Below, in pieces: positions 44,393 through 53,810 of a DNA stretch of 64,000 bases; within the stretch, counting starts at the first letter, position 1, and every line of letters starts with the position of its first letter. A model generated the notes under the pieces. It ran no database searches. It was not told where the DNA came from and saw only the letters and a program-made list of their open reading frames with translations. Source of the DNA: Shimia sp. (lineage in GTDB: Bacteria > Pseudomonadota > Alphaproteobacteria > Rhodobacterales > Rhodobacteraceae); the NCBI RefSeq assembly GCF_022448905.1, contig NZ_JAKVCW010000014.1:73091-137090 (forward strand). Reading direction: 5' to 3'. The position numbers and the translations under genes were made by a program.

Positions 44393-45225
44393 CAAAACCC
44401 AACTCTGACGTATCCGATTGGTGGTCCACCTCGATCATCGACATGGCCCCCGGTCAAATCCGGTTTCGCGGTCACGACATTCAGGACCTGATCGGCAATG
44501 TGTCCTTCCCACAAATGATCTGGCTGATGACGCGTGGCGATCTGCCAACGCCAGAGCAAGCCCGCCTGCTGCAATGTGCCTTGGTTGCTGCGGTAGATCA
44601 CGGCCCGCAAGCGCCGTCGATTGCCGCCGCGCGTATGGCGGTGACCTGTGGGTTGGGTCTCAACGGCGCCATGGCCTCCGCGGTGAATTTTCTCGATGAC
44701 GTACACGGCGGGGCTGGAGAGCAGGCCGTGGAACTCTACAGCTGGATCGAAGAAGCCGTGCAGAAGGGCGCAGACCTACAAGCCGCCACCGCAGAAATGA
44801 TCGACAGATGGCAGGCCGAGCGCGGCAAATTCATTCCCGGTTTTGGTCACCGTTTTCACAAGCCCGAAGACCCACGCGCGCCGCGCTTGCTGCAACTGGT
44901 TGACGAAGCCGCCAGCCAAGGAGTTGTCTCTGGCCGCTTTGCCGCCATTGGCCGCGTCCTGCAGACGGAACTCAACGCCCGCAAAGGTAAGCCGGTGCCG
45001 ATGAACATCGACGGCGCCACGGCGGTGGTTTACGCCGAACTGGGCTTTGCCGGCCCGCTGGCACGCGGGCTTTTTTGCCTGTCCCGATCCGTGGGGGTGA
45101 TTGCCCACGCCTGGGAACAGATGGAGCAAGGCGGACGCAACAAGGGACCAACGCCACCGCACTACCGCTGGACCTACACGGGCAAGCACCCGATAGAGCG
45201 CGAAACAGTTTCCAACGAAAGCTAA
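44389..45225 (+). CDS. Citryl-CoA-lyase-like protein (citrate synthase fold)
   Basis: A 278-residue protein, much shorter than citrate synthase (about 430) but with its C-terminal signature: DDVHGGAGEQAVEL (about 104-117) and GFGHRFHKPEDPRAPRL (about 149-165). Citryl-CoA lyases of this type split citryl-CoA or related hydroxyacyl-CoA into acetyl-CoA and a 2-oxoacid. With the upstream CoA-transferase it makes a two-step activation-and-cleavage route for a hydroxy acid not identified here. Confidence 0.82.
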   Translation: MTKPNSDVSDWWSTSIIDMAPGQIRFRGHDIQDLIGNVSFPQMIWLMTRGDLPTPEQARLLQCALVAAVDHGPQAPSIAAARMAVTCGLGLNGAMASAVNFLDDVHGGAGEQAVELYSWIEEAVQKGADLQAATAEMIDRWQAERGKFIPGFGHRFHKPEDPRAPRLLQLVDEAASQGVVSGRFAAIGRVLQTELNARKGKPVPMNIDGATAVVYAELGFAGPLARGLFCLSRSVGVIAHAWEQMEQGGRNKGPTPPHYRWTYTGKHPIERETVSNES

Positions 45226-45336
45226 AACCGCTTGGGCCAACCTCCGCCCGATCCATAAAAATCGCCCAAGTTGCGGGAAACGTCTTGAACCCACTTGACC
45301 TCCCCGAGAGGCTGAAATACATCAAGCAAACCTCGG

Positions 45337-45410
45337 GCGGGTATGGTGAAATGGTATCATAAGAGCCTTCCAAGCTTAAGGTGCGGGTTCGATTCCCGCT
45401 ACCCGCTCCA
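45337..45410 (+). tRNA. tRNA-Gly (anticodon UCC)
   Basis: The acceptor arms GCGGGTA (45337-45343) and TACCCGC pair fully. The T-arm GCGGGTTCGATTCCCGC and the anticodon loop CTTCCAA (anticodon TCC) are present, and the genomic 3' end is TCCA. The length, 74 with CCA, fits tRNA-Gly. Confidence 0.95.
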
Positions 45411-45568
45411 AGGTCAAACTTCCTGACAATTCAACGTTCTGGCCCCCACCTTTTTCTGGGGTGCTATGCCATGTCGCAGGTCTGCCTGGTCCTTATGCAT
45501 ATCTGACGCCTTGACCCGCCCGCGCGCTGCGTCCACTAACGGCTAACACCAAAGCCAAGGACCCGAAG

Positions 45569-47362
45569 ATGGCCAGACAACCGCAACAAGCAAACGCGGA
45601 ACTCGACCGTGAGAAAAGCAAAAACATCGGCGCGCTGCGTGGATTGCGCCCGTTTTTGGCGCCTTACCGGTTGCTTGTTGTGCTGGCGCTTTGTGCATTG
45701 ACGCTGACTGCCTCTGTGTCCTTGATGCTGCCGGTGGCTGTGCGCCGCGTGGTCGACAATTTTGGCACTGAAAGCGACGCGCTTCTGGACAAGTATTTTC
45801 TCGCCGCCTTGGGTTTTGCTGCTTTGCTCGCCGTGGGCACGGCGCTGCGCTATTTGCTGGTGACCCGCCTTGGCGAATTGGTTGTCACAGACATCCGCAA
45901 AGCTGTCTTTGCGCGTGTGATCAACATGAGCCCTGCGTTTTTTGAGAACTTGATGACCGGCGAAGTGCTCAGCCGCATCACCACCGATACCACCGTGATC
46001 CAATCCGTGATTGGCTCGTCGATCTCCATCGCGTTGCGCAATGTCATGTTGTTCATCGGGGGGCTGGTTCTGATGCTGTTTACCTCCACCAAACTGACCC
46101 TGATGGTGCTGCTGGTTGTGCCAATGGTGATTGTGCCGATCATGGTTCTGGGCCGTCGCTTGCGCAAACGCAGCCGCGAAAACCAAGATTGGATTGCCGA
46201 AAGCTCTGGCAATGCGTCCGAAGCGTTGTTGTCGGTGCAAACCGTGCAGGCCTTCACCCATGAGCCGCAATCTCGCACGAACTTCAACCGTGTGACCGAC
46301 CTGTCGCTGAGCGCGGCTATGCGCCGGATCAACACCCGTGCGCTGCTCACCATGATCGTGATCTTTCTGATTTTCACCGGCGTTGTGGTTGTGCTGTGGA
46401 TGGGCGCGCGCGACGTGCGCGCTGGTGGCATGAGTGTCGGCGTACTGGTGCAGTTTGTGATCTATTCGGTGATGGTGGCCGGGGCCGTAGGGGCTCTGTC
46501 CGAAATTTGGAGCGAGCTGCAACGCGCCGCCGGGGCAACCGAACGGCTGGTGGAATTGCTGCATGCCGAGGACACCGTAAATGACCCGGCCCAGCCCAAG
46601 GCGCTGAGCGAACCGGTCAAAGGCGAAATCACCTTTGAAGACGTGTCGTTCCAATATCCGTCGCGTCCGAATATTTCTGCGCTGGATAACGTGACCCTGA
46701 CCATTCAACCCGGCGAGACGGTTGCGCTGGTGGGGCCATCCGGCGCTGGCAAAACCACGATCATCCAGATGATCCAACGCTTCTATGACCCGTCCAAGGG
46801 GCAGGTGAAGCTCGACGGCATGGCACTTGAAGCCATGCAGCGCGATGACTTCCGCCAGCACATGGCGCTGGTGCCGCAAGATCCGGTAATCTTTGCCGAC
46901 AGCGCGCGTGAAAACATCCGCTTTGGCCGTCTGGACGCCACCGATGCCGAGGTAGAAGCCGCCGCTAAAGCCGCCGCGGCGCATGAGTTCATCACCGCGC
47001 TGCCTGAAGGCTACGACAGCCCGCTCGGCGAACGCGGCGTGATGCTGTCTGGGGGACAGAAACAACGGATCGCCATCGCCCGCGCCATCCTGCGCGACGC
47101 GCCGGTTCTGCTCTTGGATGAGGCCACTTCGGCGCTGGATGCGGAAAGCGAACGTCTGGTGCAGGCGGCAGTGGATGAACTGGCCGAGAGTCGCACCACC
47201 ATCATCGTGGCCCACCGTTTGGCCACCGTGAAAAAAGCCGACCGCATCATCGTGATGGAGGAGGGCCGTATCGTGGCCCAAGGCCGCCATGATGACCTGG
47301 TCGCCGAAGGCGGGCTCTACGCCAAACTGGCACGCCTTCAATTCACCGCTGGCGCTGCCTAA
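45569..47362 (+). CDS. ABC exporter, fused permease/ATPase (MsbA-like)
   Basis: 597 residues: six membrane helices (about 30-320) and an ATPase domain with Walker A GPSGAGKTT (about 391-399), signature LSGGQKQRIAIARA and Walker B VLLLDEATSALD. It works as a dimer exporting lipids, drugs or peptides; the cargo is not evident. It has its own apparent transcription unit after the tRNA gene. Confidence 0.92.
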   Translation: MARQPQQANAELDREKSKNIGALRGLRPFLAPYRLLVVLALCALTLTASVSLMLPVAVRRVVDNFGTESDALLDKYFLAALGFAALLAVGTALRYLLVTRLGELVVTDIRKAVFARVINMSPAFFENLMTGEVLSRITTDTTVIQSVIGSSISIALRNVMLFIGGLVLMLFTSTKLTLMVLLVVPMVIVPIMVLGRRLRKRSRENQDWIAESSGNASEALLSVQTVQAFTHEPQSRTNFNRVTDLSLSAAMRRINTRALLTMIVIFLIFTGVVVVLWMGARDVRAGGMSVGVLVQFVIYSVMVAGAVGALSEIWSELQRAAGATERLVELLHAEDTVNDPAQPKALSEPVKGEITFEDVSFQYPSRPNISALDNVTLTIQPGETVALVGPSGAGKTTIIQMIQRFYDPSKGQVKLDGMALEAMQRDDFRQHMALVPQDPVIFADSARENIRFGRLDATDAEVEAAAKAAAAHEFITALPEGYDSPLGERGVMLSGGQKQRIAIARAILRDAPVLLLDEATSALDAESERLVQAAVDELAESRTTIIVAHRLATVKKADRIIVMEEGRIVAQGRHDDLVAEGGLYAKLARLQFTAGAA

Positions 47363-47370
47363 ATCTGTAG

Positions 47371-47399
47371 GGTCGCGCCGCATTAAAGCGCGCGCGACC
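47371..47399 (+). terminator. Hairpin after the ABC exporter
   Basis: GGTCGCGC (47371-47378) and GCGCGACC (47392-47399) form an 8-pair stem 8 bases after the stop, with no adjacent T-run. The remaining 200 bases before the next gene hold no other feature I can support. Confidence 0.5.
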
Positions 47400-47602
47400 G
47401 CAGGCTGATTTTGAGGTGGACTGCATTCCTTTTACGGTTAATCTGACGTAACGTTTCAGGTCCGCTTGACCTTAGGTTCGGCTGGCCTTGAACGGGGCGC
47501 AGGGTGTTTTTGGGATCATCTTGACGGAACGCGTCCAACGTGGGCTGGACTGGCGGAGGTCCGGCGGATTGGGGCAAGCAACCCAAGGGGGGAGAATAGA
47601 CT

Positions 47603-49501
47603 ATGAGCTTTGAATCTTTGGCAGACCTGAAAGCCATCGAGAACGAAAAACCGTGGGATCAGCGGGACAACCCCACCACGGTCTATGAGATGTTGACCAA
47701 CACCAAGGACAAGTTTCCAAACCGTCCGGCGGTCAGCTATCAGATCTTCTCTGGCCCCAAAGACAAAGCCGAAACCGTCACCTGGTCAGAGCTGCATGCC
47801 AAGACCACCCAAGCGGCCAATATGTTCCGCGATCTGGGTGTGGGCGAAAAAGACACCGTGGCCTATGTGCTGCCGAACTGTAACGAGACCATGTATGCGC
47901 TGCTCGGTGGCATGGTTGCGGGCATTGTGAACCCGATCAACCCGCTGCTAGAACCGGAACAAATCTCTGCCATCCTGCGCGAAACCGACGCCAAAGTGGT
48001 GGTGACCCTCAAAGGCTTCCCCAAAACCGACGTGGCCCAAAAAGTGGCCGAGGCCGTGCGCCACGCGCCGCATGTGCACACGGTGCTGGAAATCGATTTG
48101 GTCAAATACCTGACCCCGCCAAAGTCCTGGATCGTGCCACTGATCCGGCCCAAAGTCTCCGGCCCGCAACACGCGGACTTCAAAGACTTCAACAAGGAAC
48201 TGGCGAAGTACCCAACCACGCTGCAGTTTGCCGACAGCGAGGCTGACCGTGTAGGAGCTTACTTCCACACCGGTGGCACCACCGGCATGCCAAAAGTGGC
48301 ACAGCACCTCTATTCCGGCATGATCTACAACGGCTGGCTTGGCGACCGTTTGCTCTTCACCGAAGAAGACAACATCATGTGCCCGCTGCCGCTGTTTCAT
48401 GTCTTTGCCGTGCACGTCATCATGCAGGCGGCGATCAAATCCGGCGCCCATGTGGTCTTCCCAACCCCAGCAGGCTATCGCGGCGACGGCGTGTTTGATA
48501 ACTTCTGGAAGCTGATCGAACGCTGGAAAATCTCCTTCATCATCACCGTGCCAACCGCCGTGTCCGCGCTGATGCAGCGTCCTGTGGATGCGGATATTTC
48601 CTCCGTGAAAACCGCTTTCTCCGGCTCCGCGCCGATGCCAATGGAGCTGTTCAAACGCTTTGAAAGCACCTGTGGTGTGGATATTGTCGAAGGCTACGGC
48701 CTGACCGAGGCGACCTGTCTGGTGTCTTGTAACCCGCCCTCGGGGGCCAAGAAAGTTGGCTCGGTTGGCCTGCCGTTCCCCTATACTGATGTGCGTATCA
48801 TTAAGAACACGCCGGACGGGCCTATGGAATGTGCGGCCGATGAAGTGGGCGAAATCTGCGTTGTCAACCCCGGCGTTTACGCAGGCAACACCTACACGGA
48901 AGCGGATAAAAACGTTGATCTGTTCCACTACGGCACCCACCTGCGGACCGGCGACCTCGGTCGTCTGGACGAGGACGGCTATCTCTGGATCACCGGTCGT
49001 GCCAAAGATCTGATCATCCGTGGCGGTCACAACATCGACCCGGCGGAGATCGAAGAGGCGCTGCTGGCGCACCATGATGTGGCTTTTGCCGGTGCCATCG
49101 GTCAGCCGGACAGCCACTCCGGTGAGGTGCCTTGCGTTTATGTCGAGCTGGTGGACGGCGCGACTGTGACCGTTGAAGATCTGATGAGCCACGCCAAAGT
49201 GCACGTGCACGAGCGCGCCGCGCATCCGAAGTACGTGGAGATCATGCCAGAGCTGCCCAAAACCGCTGTGGGCAAAATCTTCAAACCGGACCTGCGCAAA
49301 GCGGCCATCACTCGGATCTATAATGCCGCCCTTGAGAAAGAAGGCGTGCCAGCGCGGGTCGACTTTGTCCTGGACGACAAGAAGCGTGGTCTGGTGGCGC
49401 AGTTGAAGAAATCCGGCGACGCCACAGACGAAGAAGTTGGCAAGGTGCTTGGCGATTTTGTCCGCCCATGGGAATGGGCCAGCGACGAATCGGCAGCCTG
49501 A
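47603..49501 (+). CDS. AMP-forming acyl-CoA synthetase
   Basis: A 632-residue adenylate-forming enzyme. The phosphate-binding motif is TGGTTGMPK (about 222-230), later EGYGLTEATCLV, GDLGRLDEDGYLWITGRAKDLIIRGGHNIDP and the catalytic lysine region LPKTAVGKIFKPDLRK. It activates a carboxylic acid, probably a fatty or aromatic acid, to its CoA ester. It stands alone, with a GGGGGGAGA site before the ATG. Confidence 0.9.
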   Translation: MSFESLADLKAIENEKPWDQRDNPTTVYEMLTNTKDKFPNRPAVSYQIFSGPKDKAETVTWSELHAKTTQAANMFRDLGVGEKDTVAYVLPNCNETMYALLGGMVAGIVNPINPLLEPEQISAILRETDAKVVVTLKGFPKTDVAQKVAEAVRHAPHVHTVLEIDLVKYLTPPKSWIVPLIRPKVSGPQHADFKDFNKELAKYPTTLQFADSEADRVGAYFHTGGTTGMPKVAQHLYSGMIYNGWLGDRLLFTEEDNIMCPLPLFHVFAVHVIMQAAIKSGAHVVFPTPAGYRGDGVFDNFWKLIERWKISFIITVPTAVSALMQRPVDADISSVKTAFSGSAPMPMELFKRFESTCGVDIVEGYGLTEATCLVSCNPPSGAKKVGSVGLPFPYTDVRIIKNTPDGPMECAADEVGEICVVNPGVYAGNTYTEADKNVDLFHYGTHLRTGDLGRLDEDGYLWITGRAKDLIIRGGHNIDPAEIEEALLAHHDVAFAGAIGQPDSHSGEVPCVYVELVDGATVTVEDLMSHAKVHVHERAAHPKYVEIMPELPKTAVGKIFKPDLRKAAITRIYNAALEKEGVPARVDFVLDDKKRGLVAQLKKSGDATDEEVGKVLGDFVRPWEWASDESAA

Positions 49502-49510
49502 TCCGGCACG

Positions 49511-49583
49511 AAGGGGAGGGGGCCAGCCCCCTCGTCACCGCAGGGCGGTGCCTTCACCCCGGGGATATTTCGGGAATGAGAAG
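49511..49583 (+). repeat. Dispersed hairpin/GATATTT element, copy D
   Basis: A GAGGGGGCCAGCCCCCTC hairpin, a second GC hairpin, then CCCCGGGGATATTTCGGGAA and TGAGAAG. It follows the acyl-CoA synthetase gene. A further hairpin (GGGCGC 49605-49610 with GCGCCC 49622-49627) lies between it and glpK. Confidence 0.7.
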
Positions 49584-49692
49584 ATATCTACGAAAAAAAT
49601 AGTAGGGCGCGGCGTCAAGCGGCGCCCTTCCTGATTGCGGTAACAGTTTTGCGCGCCTACTGTGCCAGCAACAGAGTTCAGGGAGGGGACCG

Positions 49693-51183
49693 ATGACCCA
49701 TATTCTCGCCATTGATCAGGGCACCACATCCAGCCGCGCAATTGTGTTTGACGGAGACATCCGTCCCATTGCCAGCGCACAGCTGGAGTTTGAACAGCAC
49801 TTCCCGCAGTCGGGCTGGGTGGAGCATGATCCGGCGGACATCTGGGTCACCACGGTGGAAACCTGTTCCGGCGCGCTGGCGCGGGCCAAGCTCTCGGCCA
49901 AGGACATCGACGCCATCGGCATCACCAACCAGCGCGAAACCACGCTGGTGTGGAACAAGACAACCGGCGAGCCGGTGCACAACGCCATTGTCTGGCAGGA
50001 CCGCCGCACCGCCGCGATTTGCGAAGAGCTGAAGGCAGGCGGTCATGCGGAGATGGTGCAGGCCACCACCGGCTTGTTGCTGGATCCCTATTTTTCCGGC
50101 ACCAAGATCAAGTGGATCTTGGACAACGTCGAAGGCGCGCGGGCGGCGGCTGAGGCGGGTGATCTGCTGTTTGGCACCGTGGATTGCTACCTGATCTGGA
50201 AGCTGACCGGCGGCAAGGTGCATGCCACTGACGCCACCAACGCGGCCCGCACCCTGATTTATGACATCCACACCGGTGTCTGGAGCAAAGACATCTGTGC
50301 GCTGCTTGGCATTCCGATGTCGATGCTGCCAGAGGTCAAAGACTGTGCCGCCGACTTTGGCGAAACCGATGCCGATCTGTTTGGCGCGGCCATCCCCATT
50401 CGCGGTGTGGCAGGTGACCAGCAGGCGGCGACTATTGGGCAGGCCTGTTTTGAGGCAGGCATGCTGAAATCCACCTACGGCACCGGCTGCTTTGCGCTTC
50501 TGAACACAGGTGACACGCCGGTGACCTCGCAAAATCGCCTGCTGACCACCATCGCCTATCAGCTCGATGGCAAGCCGACCTATGCACTGGAAGGTGCCAT
50601 CTTCATCGCTGGGGCAGTGGTGCAATGGCTGCGCGACGGGCTGGGCATCATCAACGATGCCTCTGAAACGGCCGCGTTGGCCGATGCCGCAGACCAGGGT
50701 CAAGAATTGATCCTTGTGCCCGCTTTTGTGGGTCTTGGTGCGCCGTATTGGAACCCGGAGGCCCGCGGCGCGGTCTTTGGATTGACCCGAGGCTCTGGCC
50801 CCAAGGAGTTCTCCCGTGCGGCGCTCGAGAGCGTGGGCTTCCAGACCCGCGACCTGCTTGAAGCGATGCAGGCCGATTTTGACTTCACCGGCGACACGGT
50901 GCTGCGGGTGGACGGCGGCATGATTGCTTCCGATTGGGCGATGCAGTTCCTGTCGGACATTCTGGGCGCTCCGGTGGATCGGCCTGTGGTTGCCGAAAGC
51001 ACTGCCAAAGGCGCGGCCTGGCTCGCGGGCATGCAGATTGGGGCCTATCCGGACATGGCAGGTTTTGCCGCCACCTGGGAGAAAGAGAGCCAGTTCACGC
51101 CAAAGCAGGATGACAGCTGGCGCGAAGGGCGTTATGCGGGCTGGCAAAAGGCCATCAACGCCACGCTGGCGATGACCGAGTAA
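49693..51183 (+). CDS. glpK: Glycerol kinase
   Basis: A 496-residue FGGY-family kinase that phosphorylates glycerol to glycerol 3-phosphate. The phosphate-binding start is [13 protein letters not shown] (residues 6-18). Also seen are [27 protein letters not shown] and the C-terminal [17 protein letters not shown]. Length and motifs are fully typical. A GGGAGGGG site precedes the ATG. No other glp gene is adjacent. Confidence 0.97.
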   Translation: MTHILAIDQGTTSSRAIVFDGDIRPIASAQLEFEQHFPQSGWVEHDPADIWVTTVETCSGALARAKLSAKDIDAIGITNQRETTLVWNKTTGEPVHNAIVWQDRRTAAICEELKAGGHAEMVQATTGLLLDPYFSGTKIKWILDNVEGARAAAEAGDLLFGTVDCYLIWKLTGGKVHATDATNAARTLIYDIHTGVWSKDICALLGIPMSMLPEVKDCAADFGETDADLFGAAIPIRGVAGDQQAATIGQACFEAGMLKSTYGTGCFALLNTGDTPVTSQNRLLTTIAYQLDGKPTYALEGAIFIAGAVVQWLRDGLGIINDASETAALADAADQGQELILVPAFVGLGAPYWNPEARGAVFGLTRGSGPKEFSRAALESVGFQTRDLLEAMQADFDFTGDTVLRVDGGMIASDWAMQFLSDILGAPVDRPVVAESTAKGAAWLAGMQIGAYPDMAGFAATWEKESQFTPKQDDSWREGRYAGWQKAINATLAMTE

Positions 51184-51192
51184 CCTCTCTAG

Positions 51193-51729
51193 ATGGAACG
51201 CGCCTTGACCACGTCTTGTGCTCTTTGTGATGCCACAGCCACGGTTTCCCCTGTGGCGGTGGTACCGCTGGAAACCTCTGTCGACTTGTGCGCGGTCTGC
51301 GCCACGGGAGTCGTGGACGGTCCGCAGGATGGGCCATTTTGGCAATACTTACATGAGGCGATTTGGAGCTCGGATCCCGCGGTGCAAGTGCTGGCCTGGC
51401 GCCTGCTCAAAGGCTTGCCTGAGTCGCCCTGGGCGCGCGATTTGCTTGATATGGCCTATCTCGCACCGGATGTGTTGGCCTGGGCGGAAGCTGGGTTTGT
51501 CACTGCGGAAGAGGCGCTCGTGCATCGCGACAGCAACGGTGCGGTGCTTGCATCAGGTGACACTGTGGTGCTGATCAAAGACTTACCGGTGAAAGGCGCG
51601 GGATTTACCGCTAAACGTGGCACCGCTGTACGCAACATCTCTCTGGTGATGGACAATCCTGCACAGATCGAAGGCCGCGTGGACAATCAGCGGATTGTGA
51701 TCCTGACCAAGTTTGTGAAGAAGAGTTGA
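51193..51729 (+). CDS. PhnA-domain protein
   Basis: 178 residues. The N-terminus has a zinc-ribbon-like CALC...CAVC pair (residues 9-12 and 34-37). The C-terminal PhnA domain (about 112-178) contains LASGDTVVLIKDLPVKGAG and a basic end, IVILTKFVKKS. PhnA is named from the E. coli phosphonate region, but a role in phosphonate use is not general. It starts 9 bases after the glpK stop. Confidence 0.88.
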   Translation: MERALTTSCALCDATATVSPVAVVPLETSVDLCAVCATGVVDGPQDGPFWQYLHEAIWSSDPAVQVLAWRLLKGLPESPWARDLLDMAYLAPDVLAWAEAGFVTAEEALVHRDSNGAVLASGDTVVLIKDLPVKGAGFTAKRGTAVRNISLVMDNPAQIEGRVDNQRIVILTKFVKKS

Positions 51730-51741
51730 GGCCGGTCGGCC

Positions 51742-52176
51742 TCAAACGTCCATCCAGATGGTGACCGGCCCGTCATTGGTCAGCGAGACTTTCATGTCGG
51801 CGCCAAACTCCCCGGTCTGCACCGGCACAACCTCGCCAAGCTTCTGCGTAAACAGCTCATAAAGCCGTTTGCCGTCCTCCGGTGCGGCGGCGGAGGAAAA
51901 TCCTGGCCGGTTGCCGCTGCGGGTGTCCGCTGCCAGTGTAAACTGGCTGATCACCAGCGCACTGCCGCCTATATCGGCCACAGACTTGTTCATCTTGCCG
52001 TTTTCATCGTGAAAAATCCGGCACTTGGCCACTTTGGCGGCAAGCTTCTCTACCTGCGCCTCGGTGTCGCCCTGCATCGCACAGACCAGCACCATCAATC
52101 CTGGCCCACATTGGCCAATCACCGCGCCATCGACACGCACCTGCGCCTCACTCACCCGTTGCAACAAAGCCCGCAT
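51742..52176 (-). CDS. dtd: D-aminoacyl-tRNA deacylase
   Basis: 144 residues from the ATG at 52176 ([17 protein letters not shown], the usual start). It removes D-amino acids or glycine wrongly attached to tRNA. The active-site motif SQFTLAAD (about 76-83) and the NDGPVTIW motif at the C-terminus are present. In-frame codons upstream of 52176 are not part of the family. Confidence 0.95.
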   Translation of the reverse strand: MRALLQRVSEAQVRVDGAVIGQCGPGLMVLVCAMQGDTEAQVEKLAAKVAKCRIFHDENGKMNKSVADIGGSALVISQFTLAADTRSGNRPGFSSAAAPEDGKRLYELFTQKLGEVVPVQTGEFGADMKVSLTNDGPVTIWMDV

Positions 52177-52232
52177 GTCACCCTCCAAGTTTTGCGCGAC
52201 CCTGCGACAGGCACGCAACCGGTGCAACCCCG

Positions 52233-52281
52233 CATTCTCATTCCACAAATATCTCTGCTGGCCCGAGGGCAGAGCCCTCCT
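52233..52281 (-). repeat. Dispersed hairpin/GATATTT element, copy E
   Basis: On the minus strand, AGGGCTCTGCCCT forms a hairpin, followed by CAGCAGAGATATTTGTGGAA and TGAGAA. It lies between the thioesterase and dtd genes, both on that strand. It is the most diverged of the five copies. Confidence 0.65.
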
Positions 52282-52284
52282 ATG

Positions 52285-52779
52285 CTACGGCTTCGGGCCA
52301 TTCATCACGATGCAGGTGGTCGATCCGGTGGCGTACAGCTTGCCGTCTTCAACCCCGCGCACTTCGCCCACGGAAATACCCGTCGAGCGTCCCACATGCT
52401 GCACTGTGCCCACCGCATGCACGGTCATGCCAACCGGGATCGGGCGCAGTATGTTGATCTTATATTCCAGCGTTGTGTAGATCTGTCCGGGTTTCAACAT
52501 GGTCTGCACCGCACAGGCCATACAGCTGTCCAAAATGGTTCCGTACCAACCGCCATGCACAGTCCCAATTGGGTTCATCGTGGAAAACTCCGGTGCACCT
52601 TCAAAGGTCACGGTACCCTCGTCCGCCACAATCGGTTTGAAACCCAACGTCTGCCCAATAGGAGGCCCCGCCAATTCGCCGTTGATGATCGCGCGCATAA
52701 ACTCCAGGCCGCTCATCGACAGGATTGTGTCCATCGAAGCCAGTTGCTCAACAGATGTGGCGTAGTGATGTGCGCTCAT
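52285..52779 (-). CDS. PaaI-type hot-dog thioesterase
   Basis: 164 residues from the ATG at 52779, which has a strong AAAGGAGG site. A GTG at 52800 would lie upstream of that site. The motif TMNPIGTVHGGWYGTILDSCMACAV (about residues 68-92) is typical of PaaI-like acyl-CoA thioesterases. Substrate unknown. Its ribosome site lies inside a strong hairpin. Confidence 0.87.
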   Translation of the reverse strand: MSAHHYATSVEQLASMDTILSMSGLEFMRAIINGELAGPPIGQTLGFKPIVADEGTVTFEGAPEFSTMNPIGTVHGGWYGTILDSCMACAVQTMLKPGQIYTTLEYKINILRPIPVGMTVHAVGTVQHVGRSTGISVGEVRGVEDGKLYATGSTTCIVMNGPKP

Positions 52780-52785
52780 AGAAAC

Positions 52786-52813
52786 GGCCTCCTTTGACAC
52801 CGCAAAGAAGGCC
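52786..52813 (-). promoter_or_regulatory. Hairpin enclosing the ribosome site of the thioesterase gene
   Basis: On the minus strand, GGCCTTCTTTG and CAAAGGAGGCC pair almost completely around a 6-base loop, burying AAGGAGG. It lies between metF and the thioesterase gene. It could end metF transcription, limit translation of the next gene, or both. Confidence 0.45.
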
Positions 52814-52851
52814 GCAAATTTGTCTGCGCCTCAAGAGGGGCTGGGCGGCTG

Positions 52852-53718
52852 TTACGCTACGTTTTCCAGTTTCACCGCCGGGGTCACACCCAAAGCGTGG
52901 CACACATCGCGGGTCAACTCAGGCCTGTTCAGCGTGTAGAAATGCAGGCTGTCCACGCCCTCATCCAACAACTCAGAGCACATTTCTGTGCAAACAGTCG
53001 TCGCCAACAAGTCTTCGCGATTGTCACGCTCTGCCTTTTCAAAGGCGTCGATCAGCCAGGCCGGGACAGAGGTGCCACAGCGCTCGGCAAATTTGCGCAC
53101 GCCTTTCCAGTTCTCAATCGGCAGCACCCCGGGCAGGATCGGTGCGTCGATGCCAGCCTTGGCGCAGGCATCGCGGAAGCGCAGGAAGGTGTCTGCCTCA
53201 AAGAAGAACTGTGTGATCGCTTCATTTGCACCCGCGTCAATCTTGCGTTTCAGCCATTCCACATCGGCCTGCATGTCCGCCGCTTCCGGGTGCTTCTCCG
53301 GATAGGCGCCCACGCGGATAGTGAACTTGCCGGTGCCCGCCAGCGCCTCAATCAATTCGACGGAATTGGCAAAGCCCTCAGGGTGCGGCACAAACCCGGT
53401 GCTGCCTTTTGGCGGATCGCCACGCAGTGCCACCAGCTCAGACACACCGGCCGCCGCAAAACCTTCGGCAATTTCCAGCGTTTCCGCTTTGGAAGCATTC
53501 ACACAGGTCAAATGCGCCGCCACATTCAGGCCGGAGGATTTGTGCAGGGTCGCGACTGCCTCTCGGGTCAGGTCACGTGTGGTGCCGCCAGCGCCGTAAG
53601 TCACGGAAACAAAACGTGGATTTAGGGGTGCAAGAGATTGCACGGTGTCCCAAAGCCGGAAAGACGCCTCCAGATTCTGCGGCGGGAAAAATTCAAAAGA
53701 AACTTGAGGCGTGGTCAT
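52852..53718 (-). CDS. metF: 5,10-Methylenetetrahydrofolate reductase
   Basis: 288 residues from the ATG at 53718 (MTTPQVSFEFFPPQ). It is a FAD enzyme that makes 5-methyl-THF for methionine synthesis. The family motifs FEFFPP, VTYGAGGTTRDLT and VALRGDPP (about 100-107) and the ITQFFFEADTFLRF segment are present. A Met at 53727 is also in frame but has no spaced ribosome site. It is divergent from metR. Confidence 0.95.
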   Translation of the reverse strand: MTTPQVSFEFFPPQNLEASFRLWDTVQSLAPLNPRFVSVTYGAGGTTRDLTREAVATLHKSSGLNVAAHLTCVNASKAETLEIAEGFAAAGVSELVALRGDPPKGSTGFVPHPEGFANSVELIEALAGTGKFTIRVGAYPEKHPEAADMQADVEWLKRKIDAGANEAITQFFFEADTFLRFRDACAKAGIDAPILPGVLPIENWKGVRKFAERCGTSVPAWLIDAFEKAERDNREDLLATTVCTEMCSELLDEGVDSLHFYTLNRPELTRDVCHALGVTPAVKLENVA

Positions 53719-53810
53719 AACGGACATCCTGTGACTTGCTGTTGTCCTCATGTCCCACACATGTCATCTTTACGCAAATTCATAATTCTCAAGAAAGTCA
53801 TGAGTCCGAT

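Noticed and set aside
45536..47383. 615-residue minus-strand frame opposite the ABC exporter
   Set aside because: His/Gln-rich antisense frame; the plus strand has complete Walker and signature motifs.
47363..47602. Minus-strand frame before the acyl-CoA synthetase gene (84 residues)
   Set aside because: Low-complexity, Pro/Arg-rich, no ribosome site, and overlaps the start of a real gene.
49678..51345. 555-residue minus-strand frame opposite glpK
   Set aside because: Antisense shadow; glpK is complete and typical.
53719..53810. SAM riboswitch or classical MetR box (TGAA-N5-TTCA) between metF and metR
   Set aside because: The gap is only about 90 bases; I find neither riboswitch motifs nor a convincing MetR box, only a loose CTCA...TGAG symmetry.
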